Source: Dyella telluris (GTDB taxonomy: Bacteria; Pseudomonadota; Gammaproteobacteria; Xanthomonadales; Rhodanobacteraceae). From it: a stretch of DNA of 64,000 bases. This document shows positions 51,245-58,558 of this stretch, one piece after another. The notes beneath the pieces are model-generated. The model made no database searches. It was given only the letters and a program-made list of their open reading frames with translations, and had not been told where the DNA came from. How positions within the stretch are numbered: the stretch's first letter is position 1; each line of letters starts with the position of its first letter. The DNA lies in NCBI RefSeq assembly GCF_014297575.1, contig NZ_CP060412.1, positions 4,402,001 to 4,466,000 of the forward strand, written 5' to 3'. The translations under genes and the position numbers were made by a program.

Positions 51245-52266
51245 GGCGTGGGCACGCGTGGATCGAGCAGACCCTCCGCCACCAGGGCGGTCCAGGTTGC
51301 CGAGGGAATCGGCGCGCGCATGCGTGCAATGGCGCTGTCCACTTCCGCGGTGGAGCGCAGCCCGCACACCACCTTCGCCACCGCAGGGTGCGCCAGCGGG
51401 AACTGCAGGGCGGCCGCGCCAACCTGCGCGTGCGTGCGTCCGCATACCTCATAGAAACGCTGGGCGCGTTCCCGGATGACTGCCGATGCAGGCGCGTAAT
51501 CGTAGGTGTCGCCGGGGCCGGTATCGGAACCGAGCAGGCCGGAGTTGTAAGGCGCTGCCACCAGCACGGACACGCCGTCCGCCTGCGCCCTGGCCATCAC
51601 GGTTTCGCTGCGTGCCTGTTCAAACAAGGTGTAGCGGCCGGCCAGCATCACGGCATCCAGCGGAAAGCGCTGCATCACTTCCAGGCACACTGCCTCTTCG
51701 TTCACGCCCAGGCCGATGGCGCCGACCACGCCCTGGTCGCGCAACGCGGCCATGGCCGGCAATGCTTCGTCCAGCGCCTGGGCCAGCACCTGCGCATGGC
51801 GTTCGCCGTGGGTCAGTTCACCGATGTCGTGCAGCAACAGCAGGTCGATGCGTCCGGTGCGCAGCCGCTTGATGCTGCTCTCCAGGCTGCGCAGCACGCC
51901 ATCGCGCGAGTAATCGAAGTAGGCGCGCCGGCCATCGACGGCAAAACCGTCGCTGCGGTCGTGGCGGCTTTCGTCGACATCAATGAGGCGACCCACCTTG
52001 GTGGAAAGCGTGTAGCCGCTGCGCTCGATACCTGCCAGCGCCTCGCCGAGACGGGATTCGCTGAGGCCGTATCCATAGTAGGGCGCGGTGTCGAAGTGCG
52101 TGATGCCGCTGCGCCATGCGTGCGCAATCGCTTCGCAGGCCGCGTCGTGCTCCACGCCGGTATAGAGATTGCCGGCGGGTGCGCCGCCGAAGGCGAGAGA
52201 TGCAACGCGTGCATCGGCCATGGCTGGCGTGGAGGGCGAATCCTGGACTGCGTACTGAACCGGCAT
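51241..52266 (-). CDS. L-fucose dehydrogenase (aldo/keto reductase, D-threo-aldose 1-dehydrogenase type)
   Basis: 341 residues from the ATG at 52266 (GGGGAA 4 bp upstream); an adjoining TTG is unlikely. The AKR barrel shows SLAFGGAPAGNLY, catalytic Asp/Tyr in THFDTAPYYGYGLSES, Lys in STKVGR, and His in LLLLHDIGE. Oxidises L-fucose (and usually L-galactose and D-arabinose) at C1 to the lactone with NAD(P). First gene of the six-gene fucose operon; the upstream gap carries the element at 52360. Resembles the aldo/keto reductase at 12544. Confidence 0.92.
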   Translation of the reverse strand: MPVQYAVQDSPSTPAMADARVASLAFGGAPAGNLYTGVEHDAACEAIAHAWRSGITHFDTAPYYGYGLSESRLGEALAGIERSGYTLSTKVGRLIDVDESRHDRSDGFAVDGRRAYFDYSRDGVLRSLESSIKRLRTGRIDLLLLHDIGELTHGERHAQVLAQALDEALPAMAALRDQGVVGAIGLGVNEEAVCLEVMQRFPLDAVMLAGRYTLFEQARSETVMARAQADGVSVLVAAPYNSGLLGSDTGPGDTYDYAPASAVIRERAQRFYEVCGRTHAQVGAAALQFPLAHPAVAKVVCGLRSTAEVDSAIARMRAPIPSATWTALVAEGLLDPRVPTP

Positions 52267-52282
52267 CAATTTCCCCAGGCCA

Positions 52283-52299
52283 GCCTCCTTTGAGGAGGC
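52283..52299 (-). promoter_or_regulatory. Leader hairpin before the fucose dehydrogenase gene
   Basis: GCCTCC-TTTGA-GGAGGC forms a 6-bp stem 16 nt upstream of the ATG. It could mask or present the ribosome-binding region; no riboswitch family is recognised. Confidence 0.35.
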
Positions 52300-52359
52300 G
52301 TAACAGGTGCGCGATGGCGCCCCGGTTCAAGGACACGGGGTGCCTGGTCCGATCGTACT

Positions 52360-52393
52360 ACTTGTGCATAGATAAAAACTAGGTTTATATGTG
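52360..52393 (+). promoter_or_regulatory. IclR-type element in the fucose dehydrogenase/glk divergent region
   Basis: ACTTGTGCATAGATAAA and the following bases align with 44482-44516 (iclR/fucP) at 25 of 34 positions with one gap. Found between divergent transcription units, it would let the IclR protein control the catabolic operon and perhaps the glk-GH operon as well. Confidence 0.6.
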
Positions 52394-52523
52394 AGCGCGT
52401 TCTCGGGGCGCCCCGGACAATGGGCCGGGCGCCGTCGCGATCGCCACCGTCCGGCGACAGGCGTATCTAAATGCCTGGTTTGCCGGTGAATATTCCTTGG
52501 CCGGGCAGACGTTGCCGGGGTAG

Positions 52524-53588
52524 ATGATGACGCCGTTGTCGGATTGGGGCCTCGGGCCCGCATCGTTTGAACGTTCGCCGGAGCCCCGCGGGCCCCTCGT
52601 GCAGCAGGCGGCGGAGCGCGCGGGTCTGGCCACGTCGACCTTCCTGGCTGCCGACGTGGGTGGCACGCATGCCCGCATTGGCCTGGTGGTGGCGGATGCG
52701 CTGACCGGCCAGCCGGACATCGTTGCTTATAAGACGTATCGATGCGCCGACCATGCGTCCCTCACCGACATTGTCTGCAGCTTTTGCCGCGAGCACGGTA
52801 CGCATCCGCGTGCGCTGGTGCTGGCTTGCGCGGGCGTCGTGAGTCGTGGCGTGGTGGTCAATGACAACCTGGCCTGGCCGGTGGTGCTGGATCATCTCCG
52901 TATCGAAGGTGGTTTCGCTTCCGTCGACGTGCTCAATGACTTCGAGGCATTCGCGCATGCCGTGGGGCAGGTCGATCAGGCAAGCACCGCCGTGATCGTC
53001 GATGGCGTGCCCAATCCGCATGGCGCGGTGGCCGTGGTTGGCCCGGGTACCGGCCTGGGTGCAGCGCTTCGCTTGCCCGGTCGACCGGCGCGCGTGCTGC
53101 ATACCGAGGCAGGACAGATGGAGCTGGCCGTGCGGCCCGGTATAGAACAGGCGATCCGCGCCCAGCTGGGGCCGGCCGATGGCTATGTGTCGTACGAGCA
53201 TGTGCTGAGTGGCCCTGGTGTGCTTCGTCTGTATCGCGCGCTGGCCGCTGTGCACGGCGTATCCGCGGCCTTGAACGATCCCAGCGAGATCACTGCCCTG
53301 GCCTTGGCGGGCATGGATCCGCTGGCCAGCGAAACGGTGGATCACTTCTGCCGCTGGCTGGGTGCTTTCTGCGGCGACGTGGCCATGGCGTTCAGTGCGA
53401 GTGGTGGCGTGTGCCTGGCGGGTGGATTTCTCGCGCGGTTGGCCAGCGTGCTTCGCTCGGGGCCGTTCGCCGAACGTTTCCTGGACAAGGGCGTGATGCG
53501 GCCGTTCCTCAACAGCACGCCGGTGGTGGTGGTTGAGCACGGACGGCTCGGCGTGCTGGGCGCGGCGAACTGGCGGCTGGGCCTGTGA
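52524..53588 (+). CDS. glk: Glucokinase (Glk family)
   Basis: 354 residues. After an unusual N-terminal extension of about 40 residues comes the phosphate-1 motif FLAADVGGTHARIGLV. DNLAWPV, LNDFEAFAHAV with the catalytic Asp, VVGPGTGLGAAL and the Glu of HTEAGQMEL follow. Phosphorylates glucose, or possibly another hexose, with ATP. It leads the operon of glycosidases, so it may take sugars set free by them, and it is divergent from the fucose operon. Two adjacent ATGs (52524, 52527) serve as start. Confidence 0.88.
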   Translation: MMTPLSDWGLGPASFERSPEPRGPLVQQAAERAGLATSTFLAADVGGTHARIGLVVADALTGQPDIVAYKTYRCADHASLTDIVCSFCREHGTHPRALVLACAGVVSRGVVVNDNLAWPVVLDHLRIEGGFASVDVLNDFEAFAHAVGQVDQASTAVIVDGVPNPHGAVAVVGPGTGLGAALRLPGRPARVLHTEAGQMELAVRPGIEQAIRAQLGPADGYVSYEHVLSGPGVLRLYRALAAVHGVSAALNDPSEITALALAGMDPLASETVDHFCRWLGAFCGDVAMAFSASGGVCLAGGFLARLASVLRSGPFAERFLDKGVMRPFLNSTPVVVVEHGRLGVLGAANWRLGL

Positions 53589-53736
53589 TGCCTGATCCCG
53601 TGTTCGCAGAGGGTGGGCGGGGGCGGCGCGACATGCCGAAGCGCTTTATCTGGTAACGGTTGTTCGATGTGCGCCGGTGAGTTGGGCGGCGCAGGTTTCT
53701 TCCGGCACTCCGGTGCTGACGAAGCAGGGGCTGGGC

Positions 53737-55878
53737 ATGCGATTCGCGTTTGGCAGGGCGGGCGTGGTTCTGTGGTTGATGCTGCTGTGGCCGCTCGCTG
53801 GTCACGCACAGGCCCGCATCGACCTGGATCACGACTGGCGATTCCGCACCGATTCGGCGGATACGGGCCTGACGGCCGGCTGGTCAGGTACGACGCCTGC
53901 TGATACGCGCCCGATTGATGTGCCGCACACCTGGAACATCGGCAAGGACGACGACTACGAGGGCGTCGCCTGGTACTTCAAGACGTTCGTGGTGCCTGCA
54001 TCCATGCTGTCATCGCACGTGGAGCTGCATTTCGGCGCCACGTTCTATCGCAGCCGCGTCTGGGTCAACGGCGTGGAGGTGGGTGGGCACGAAGGCGGAC
54101 ATACCGCGTATGGCTTCGACATCAGCCGGCAATTGCATGCCGGCGAGAACCGTATCGCCGTGCGCCTGGACAACCGCCCCGGCATGGCCACCATTCCCGG
54201 TTACGCCATGCGCCAGGCTGCCAGCGGCAACGTGTGGTACGACTGGTGGCACTACGGCGGCATCGTTCGTGATGTCTGGCTCACCGTCAACGATCACGCA
54301 CTGATCCGGCGGCAACGCATCGGCAGCAAGCTTGCCGGCGACTCGGCCAGTGTGAGCACGCAGGTTTTCGTGGAGAGTGTCGACGCCAGTGGTGGTAGCT
54401 ATACGGCGACCGCCCGCGTGATCGACCCCGATGGCAAGACCGTTGCCGAGGCCCGGCAGGATGTTGCGGCAAAGGCGGGTCAGCCGGCCACCGTGACGCT
54501 TTCAGTGGCGCTGCCGCATCCGCAGCTATGGAACGTGGGCGACGCGCGCCTGTACCAGTGGGTCACGGAATTGCGCTCGGCCGATGGCACGGTGCTTGAT
54601 TCGCGCAGCGATACCTTTGGCTTGCGCGACATTGTCATCCGCGACCGGAAGCTCTACGTCAACGGCAAGCCCGTGCGACTGAGCGGATTGACGCGTCACG
54701 CGGATTCGCCCTGGGAGGGTCTGGCCGAATCGACCGGCACGATCCGCCATGACTGGTCCGACATGGTCGCGCTGCACACCACCCTGTCGCGCCCGGTGCA
54801 TTACCCGCAGAGCGATGCCGTGCTGGACTTCGCCGATCGCCACGGCATCCTGCTCGTGCCGGAGATCCCCATCTGGCAGTTCAGCGAGGCACAACTGAAG
54901 AATCCCGACCTGCTTGCGCTCGCACGCAACATGATGCGCGAGATGATCGAGCAGGACGGCAACCACGCCAGCATCTTCGCCTGGAGCGTCTGCAACGAAA
55001 GCGATGCCTCCAAGCCAGGTGGTCGGGCCTATGTCGACGCCATGGCGTCGCTGATCCACCGGATCGATCCGGGTCGTTACGTGACCTTTGCCGATGCCGA
55101 TATCAGCATCAAGCCGTGGAAGGACGCACCGGTCATGCACGATGTCGATTTCATCATGGCCAACGCCTACTTCGGCTCATGGAGTGGTGGCGGCAGCGAG
55201 GTCGAGCCGTGGCTGGATTTCGTGGACCGCACCTATCCCGACAAGATGGTGATCATCTCGGAGTTTGGCTACCCGGGTGTGTTCTCGCCCGACCCGGCGT
55301 CAGCGGACAAGGCGCGCAGTGAAAACCTGCTGCAGCAGATGGATGCGTTCCAGCGCCGCAGCTTCATTGGTGGCGTGATCTTCTGGACGTATCAGGACTA
55401 CAAGTCGCACCGGAACCTGTGGCCCGGCCAGACCGAGGGCTACGTGGATCACGGTGTGGTCGACGAGAACCGCCAGCGCAAGCCCTCGTACTTTGTTTAC
55501 GAGGCGCGCAACCGGCCCTTGTCGGTGAGCACGCAGTGGCAGGTGCGCGAAGATGGCCTGCACGGCTTCCAGGCAACCGTCACCGGTTATGCCGACACGC
55601 ACCTGCCGTCGTATCCCATGCGCGGCTACCTGGCGCACTGGAAGGCTGTGGACGACCGGGGGCATGAGCTTGGCCATGGCGACGCGATCCTGGCTGACCT
55701 GGCCCAGCCGATCCACTTCGACGGCGCATGGCCCGTGCCCGGCAAGGATGCTGCCGTGCATCTGGCCATCGAGGTGACGACACCGGAGGGCGTTCCTGTA
55801 GGTGGCACAACCAGCGACTATCACCCCTTGCATATCGGCAGTGCCCACTTTCTTCCCAACGGGGACACGCAACCATGA
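53737..55878 (+). CDS. GH2 glycosidase, exported
   Basis: 713 residues from the ATG at 53737 (AGGGG 7 bp upstream); a GTG 20 codons earlier lacks a signal. Signal peptide to about AGHAQ, then the GH2 modules: jelly-roll sugar-binding domain (DLDHDWRFRTDS, VPHTWN), Ig-like domain and TIM barrel with acid/base Glu421 (SVCNESD) and nucleophile Glu509 (IISEFGYPG). Activity could be beta-galactosidase, beta-glucuronidase or beta-mannosidase; in an N-glycan context beta-galactosidase or beta-mannosidase is expected. ATGA overlap with the GH29 gene. Confidence 0.88.
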   Translation: MRFAFGRAGVVLWLMLLWPLAGHAQARIDLDHDWRFRTDSADTGLTAGWSGTTPADTRPIDVPHTWNIGKDDDYEGVAWYFKTFVVPASMLSSHVELHFGATFYRSRVWVNGVEVGGHEGGHTAYGFDISRQLHAGENRIAVRLDNRPGMATIPGYAMRQAASGNVWYDWWHYGGIVRDVWLTVNDHALIRRQRIGSKLAGDSASVSTQVFVESVDASGGSYTATARVIDPDGKTVAEARQDVAAKAGQPATVTLSVALPHPQLWNVGDARLYQWVTELRSADGTVLDSRSDTFGLRDIVIRDRKLYVNGKPVRLSGLTRHADSPWEGLAESTGTIRHDWSDMVALHTTLSRPVHYPQSDAVLDFADRHGILLVPEIPIWQFSEAQLKNPDLLALARNMMREMIEQDGNHASIFAWSVCNESDASKPGGRAYVDAMASLIHRIDPGRYVTFADADISIKPWKDAPVMHDVDFIMANAYFGSWSGGGSEVEPWLDFVDRTYPDKMVIISEFGYPGVFSPDPASADKARSENLLQQMDAFQRRSFIGGVIFWTYQDYKSHRNLWPGQTEGYVDHGVVDENRQRKPSYFVYEARNRPLSVSTQWQVREDGLHGFQATVTGYADTHLPSYPMRGYLAHWKAVDDRGHELGHGDAILADLAQPIHFDGAWPVPGKDAAVHLAIEVTTPEGVPVGGTTSDYHPLHIGSAHFLPNGDTQP

Positions 55879-57503
55879 TGAAACCGGCCGCATGCTGCGC
55901 GCTGCTCGCCAGCTGGCTTCTGTCGGCGGCCGCGCTGGCGCAGTCCGACACGGCGCCCACCGCTAACACCTTGTCGCCCGCCGCGCAGGATCAGGCGTGG
56001 CAGCAGGCCAGTGCGAAGTTCGCACCGCAGCGCAAGGCCATCCTTGATCGCGTGGCGAAGGGCGTGGCGCAGGGACCGTTCCGTGCCGACTGGGCGTCAC
56101 TGCAGAAGTACCGGTCGCCGCAGTGGTACGACGATGCCAAGTTCGGCATCTTCATCCACTGGGGTGTCTACTCGGTGCCTGCTTTCGGCAGCGAGTGGTA
56201 CTCGCGCAACATGTACCAGCAGGGCACCAAGGAGTTCGCCCATCACGTGGCCACGTACGGGCCGCAGTCCAAGTTTGGCTACAAGGACTTCGTGCCGATG
56301 TTCAAGGCCGAGCACTTCGATCCGGATGCATGGGCACGCTTGTTCCATGACGCCGGCGCGCGTTACGTCGTGCCGGTGGCGGAGCACCACGACGGCTTCG
56401 CCATGTACGACTCGGCACTGTCGGACTGGACGGCGGTGAAGAAGGGCCCGAAGCGTGACGTGATTGGTGAGCTGGAGAAAGCCATCCGCGGGCAGGGCAT
56501 GCGCTTTGGCGTGTCGTCCCATCGGGCCGAGCATGACTGGTTCTTCGACGGTGGCCGCACGTTCGATTCGGACGTGAACGACCCCGCGAATGCCGAGCTG
56601 TATGGCCCGGCGGTGGCGCATCTCAGCAAGGTCGACGAAAACCTTGCCGACGACTGGACCTATGTTTCCCAGGCCTGGCTCGACGACTGGCTGGCGCGCA
56701 CGGCCGAGCTCGCCGACAAGTACCACCCCGACCTGATCTATTTCGACTGGTGGATCGGCCACCCCACCTTTCGCAACACCTTGCCGAGCCTGCTGTCGTA
56801 CTACTACAACCAGGGCGCGAGTCGTGACGGCGTGGTCGTGAATTACAAGCTCGGCGATTTTCCGGAAGGAGCGGGCACGCTGGATATCGAGCGTGGCCAG
56901 CTGCGCGGCATCCACGCCACGCACTGGCAGACCGATACGTCGATCAGCAACGATTCCTGGGGCTATGTCGAGCACGACACGTACAAGTCGCCCACTTTCA
57001 TCATCCACATGCTGGTGGACGTGGTCAGCAAGAATGGCAACCTGATGCTCAATGTCGGCCCGCGCGCGGATGGCACCATCCCCCAGGGTGCGCAGGACAC
57101 GCTGTTGAGCATCGGTCGCTGGTTGAAGACGAATGGCGAGGCGATCTACGGCAGCAAGCCGTGGCGCACCTTTGGCGAAGGGCCCACCGAAGTGGCGGCC
57201 GGCACCTTCCAGGATGTGAAGACCAAGCCGTACACCGCCGATGATTTCCGCTTCACCACCCGCGACGGCAAGCTCTATGCGATCGAGCTGGGCTGGCCGT
57301 CAAAGCAGGTTGCCACCATCCACTCGGTCAAGCCGGCGGACAAGGTGGTCAGCGTCGAATCGGTGGCCAACAAGCAAGCCATCCCGTTTACCCAGGACGC
57401 AGCGGGTTTGCACCTGCGTCTCCCTCCCCACCCCATCGGCACCGATGCCTACGTTTATCGCATCACCTTCTCCACGCCGAATTCGCTTAAGGCCGCACCA
57501 TGA
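55875..57503 (+). CDS. GH29 alpha-L-fucosidase, exported
   Basis: 542 residues. Signal peptide to about AALAQ (residue 23). GH29 barrel: WYDDAKFGIFIHWGVYSVP, EFAHHV, VPVAEHHDGFAMYDS, nucleophile Asp291 in LIYFDWWIG, NDSWGY and LMLNVGPRADG, then a C-terminal beta domain to the end. Removes alpha-L-fucose, for example the core alpha-1,3-fucose or Lewis-type fucose of plant N-glycans. Coupled by 4-nt overlaps to both neighbours. Its product feeds FucP and the oxidative fucose pathway encoded next door. Confidence 0.93.
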   Translation: MMKPAACCALLASWLLSAAALAQSDTAPTANTLSPAAQDQAWQQASAKFAPQRKAILDRVAKGVAQGPFRADWASLQKYRSPQWYDDAKFGIFIHWGVYSVPAFGSEWYSRNMYQQGTKEFAHHVATYGPQSKFGYKDFVPMFKAEHFDPDAWARLFHDAGARYVVPVAEHHDGFAMYDSALSDWTAVKKGPKRDVIGELEKAIRGQGMRFGVSSHRAEHDWFFDGGRTFDSDVNDPANAELYGPAVAHLSKVDENLADDWTYVSQAWLDDWLARTAELADKYHPDLIYFDWWIGHPTFRNTLPSLLSYYYNQGASRDGVVVNYKLGDFPEGAGTLDIERGQLRGIHATHWQTDTSISNDSWGYVEHDTYKSPTFIIHMLVDVVSKNGNLMLNVGPRADGTIPQGAQDTLLSIGRWLKTNGEAIYGSKPWRTFGEGPTEVAAGTFQDVKTKPYTADDFRFTTRDGKLYAIELGWPSKQVATIHSVKPADKVVSVESVANKQAIPFTQDAAGLHLRLPPHPIGTDAYVYRITFSTPNSLKAAP

Positions 57504-58558
57504 AACGATGGATGTTCCCCGTCCTGTCCCTGTGTTTCGGGCTGGCATCGACCAGCGCCTTCGCCAAGGCACCGACGGCGCTGTTCTACATGCTGGAGTC
57601 GCAGAAATCGATCAACTCGCTCGAGGCCCACATCGACAAGATCGACCTGCTCGTGCCCACCTGGTATGGCGTGGACGAGAACGGACTGGTGTCGGGCGGG
57701 CCCAATCCCTACGTGCTCAAGCTGGCAAAGGCGCATCGCTTGCCGGTGATGCCCATCGTCTCGGCCGGCGGCGACCGCAAGAAGTTCCACGACCTGCTCG
57801 GCAATGAAACGGCCAAGAAGGCCATGATCGCCAGCCTGGTCGAGCAGGCGAAGAAGTACGGGTTCACTGGCTTCCAGTTCGATTTCGAGAACATCGCCTG
57901 GACTGATCGCGACGCGCTGACCTTGCTCACCCGGCAGACCGCCGAGGCGCTGCACAAGCAGGGCCTGAAGCTGTCCATGGCGGTGGTGCCCAACGCGCCG
58001 GGCGCAGCGGGCGAAGGTCCTTTCAGCAAGTGGATGTGGGAATACTGGCGCGGCGCCTACGATCTCAAGGCGCTGGGGCAGGTGCTCGATGTGGTGTGCC
58101 TGATGACGTACGACCAGCACACCCGCTGGACGACGCCCGGCCCCGTGGCCGGCATGCCCTGGGTCATGGAAAACCTCGATTACGCCATGAAACTGGTGCC
58201 GCGTGAAAAACTTTCACTGGGTATCGGCCTGTACGGCTATCACTGGTTCGCCGGCAACCCGGTGGGCGAGGATGGCAAGGAGCACTCCAATATCTCCGCG
58301 CAGTACATCGATGCGGATGAATCCTTCCCGCTGGCCAAACAGTTCAATGCGACCATGCAGTGGGATCCGGTGGAACATGAGTCGTGGTTCTACTTCTACC
58401 GTGACCAGATGCGCGAATGGGTGTTCCTGCCCGATGCCCATGCCTTCCGCGACCGCTACGACGTGGTGAAGCAGGACAAACTGGAGGGTTTCTGTGCCTG
58501 GGTGCTGGGCGCTGAAGATCCCAAGGTGTGGGACGAGCTCCCCGATGCGGTCCGCTAA
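57500..58558 (+). CDS. GH18-like exported glycosidase with an altered catalytic motif
   Basis: 352 residues. Signal peptide to about AFAKA. The barrel is GH18-like: FYMLESQKSINSLEAHIDKID, VMPIVS, and the motif TGFQFDFE at 123-130, where Asp128 and the acid Glu130 are kept but the first two Asp of DGxDxDxE are Thr and Gln. LMTYDQH and GIGLYGYHWF complete the GH18 pattern. Candidates are chitobiase-like or endo-beta-N-acetylglucosaminidase activity on the N-glycan chitobiose core. Overlaps GH29 by 4 nt and GH20 by 14 nt. Confidence 0.82.
   Translation: MKRWMFPVLSLCFGLASTSAFAKAPTALFYMLESQKSINSLEAHIDKIDLLVPTWYGVDENGLVSGGPNPYVLKLAKAHRLPVMPIVSAGGDRKKFHDLLGNETAKKAMIASLVEQAKKYGFTGFQFDFENIAWTDRDALTLLTRQTAEALHKQGLKLSMAVVPNAPGAAGEGPFSKWMWEYWRGAYDLKALGQVLDVVCLMTYDQHTRWTTPGPVAGMPWVMENLDYAMKLVPREKLSLGIGLYGYHWFAGNPVGEDGKEHSNISAQYIDADESFPLAKQFNATMQWDPVEHESWFYFYRDQMREWVFLPDAHAFRDRYDVVKQDKLEGFCAWVLGAEDPKVWDELPDAVR

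Noticed and set aside
52467..53540. A 357-codon minus-strand open frame
   Set aside because: Antisense to glucokinase, which has a full nucleotide-binding motif.
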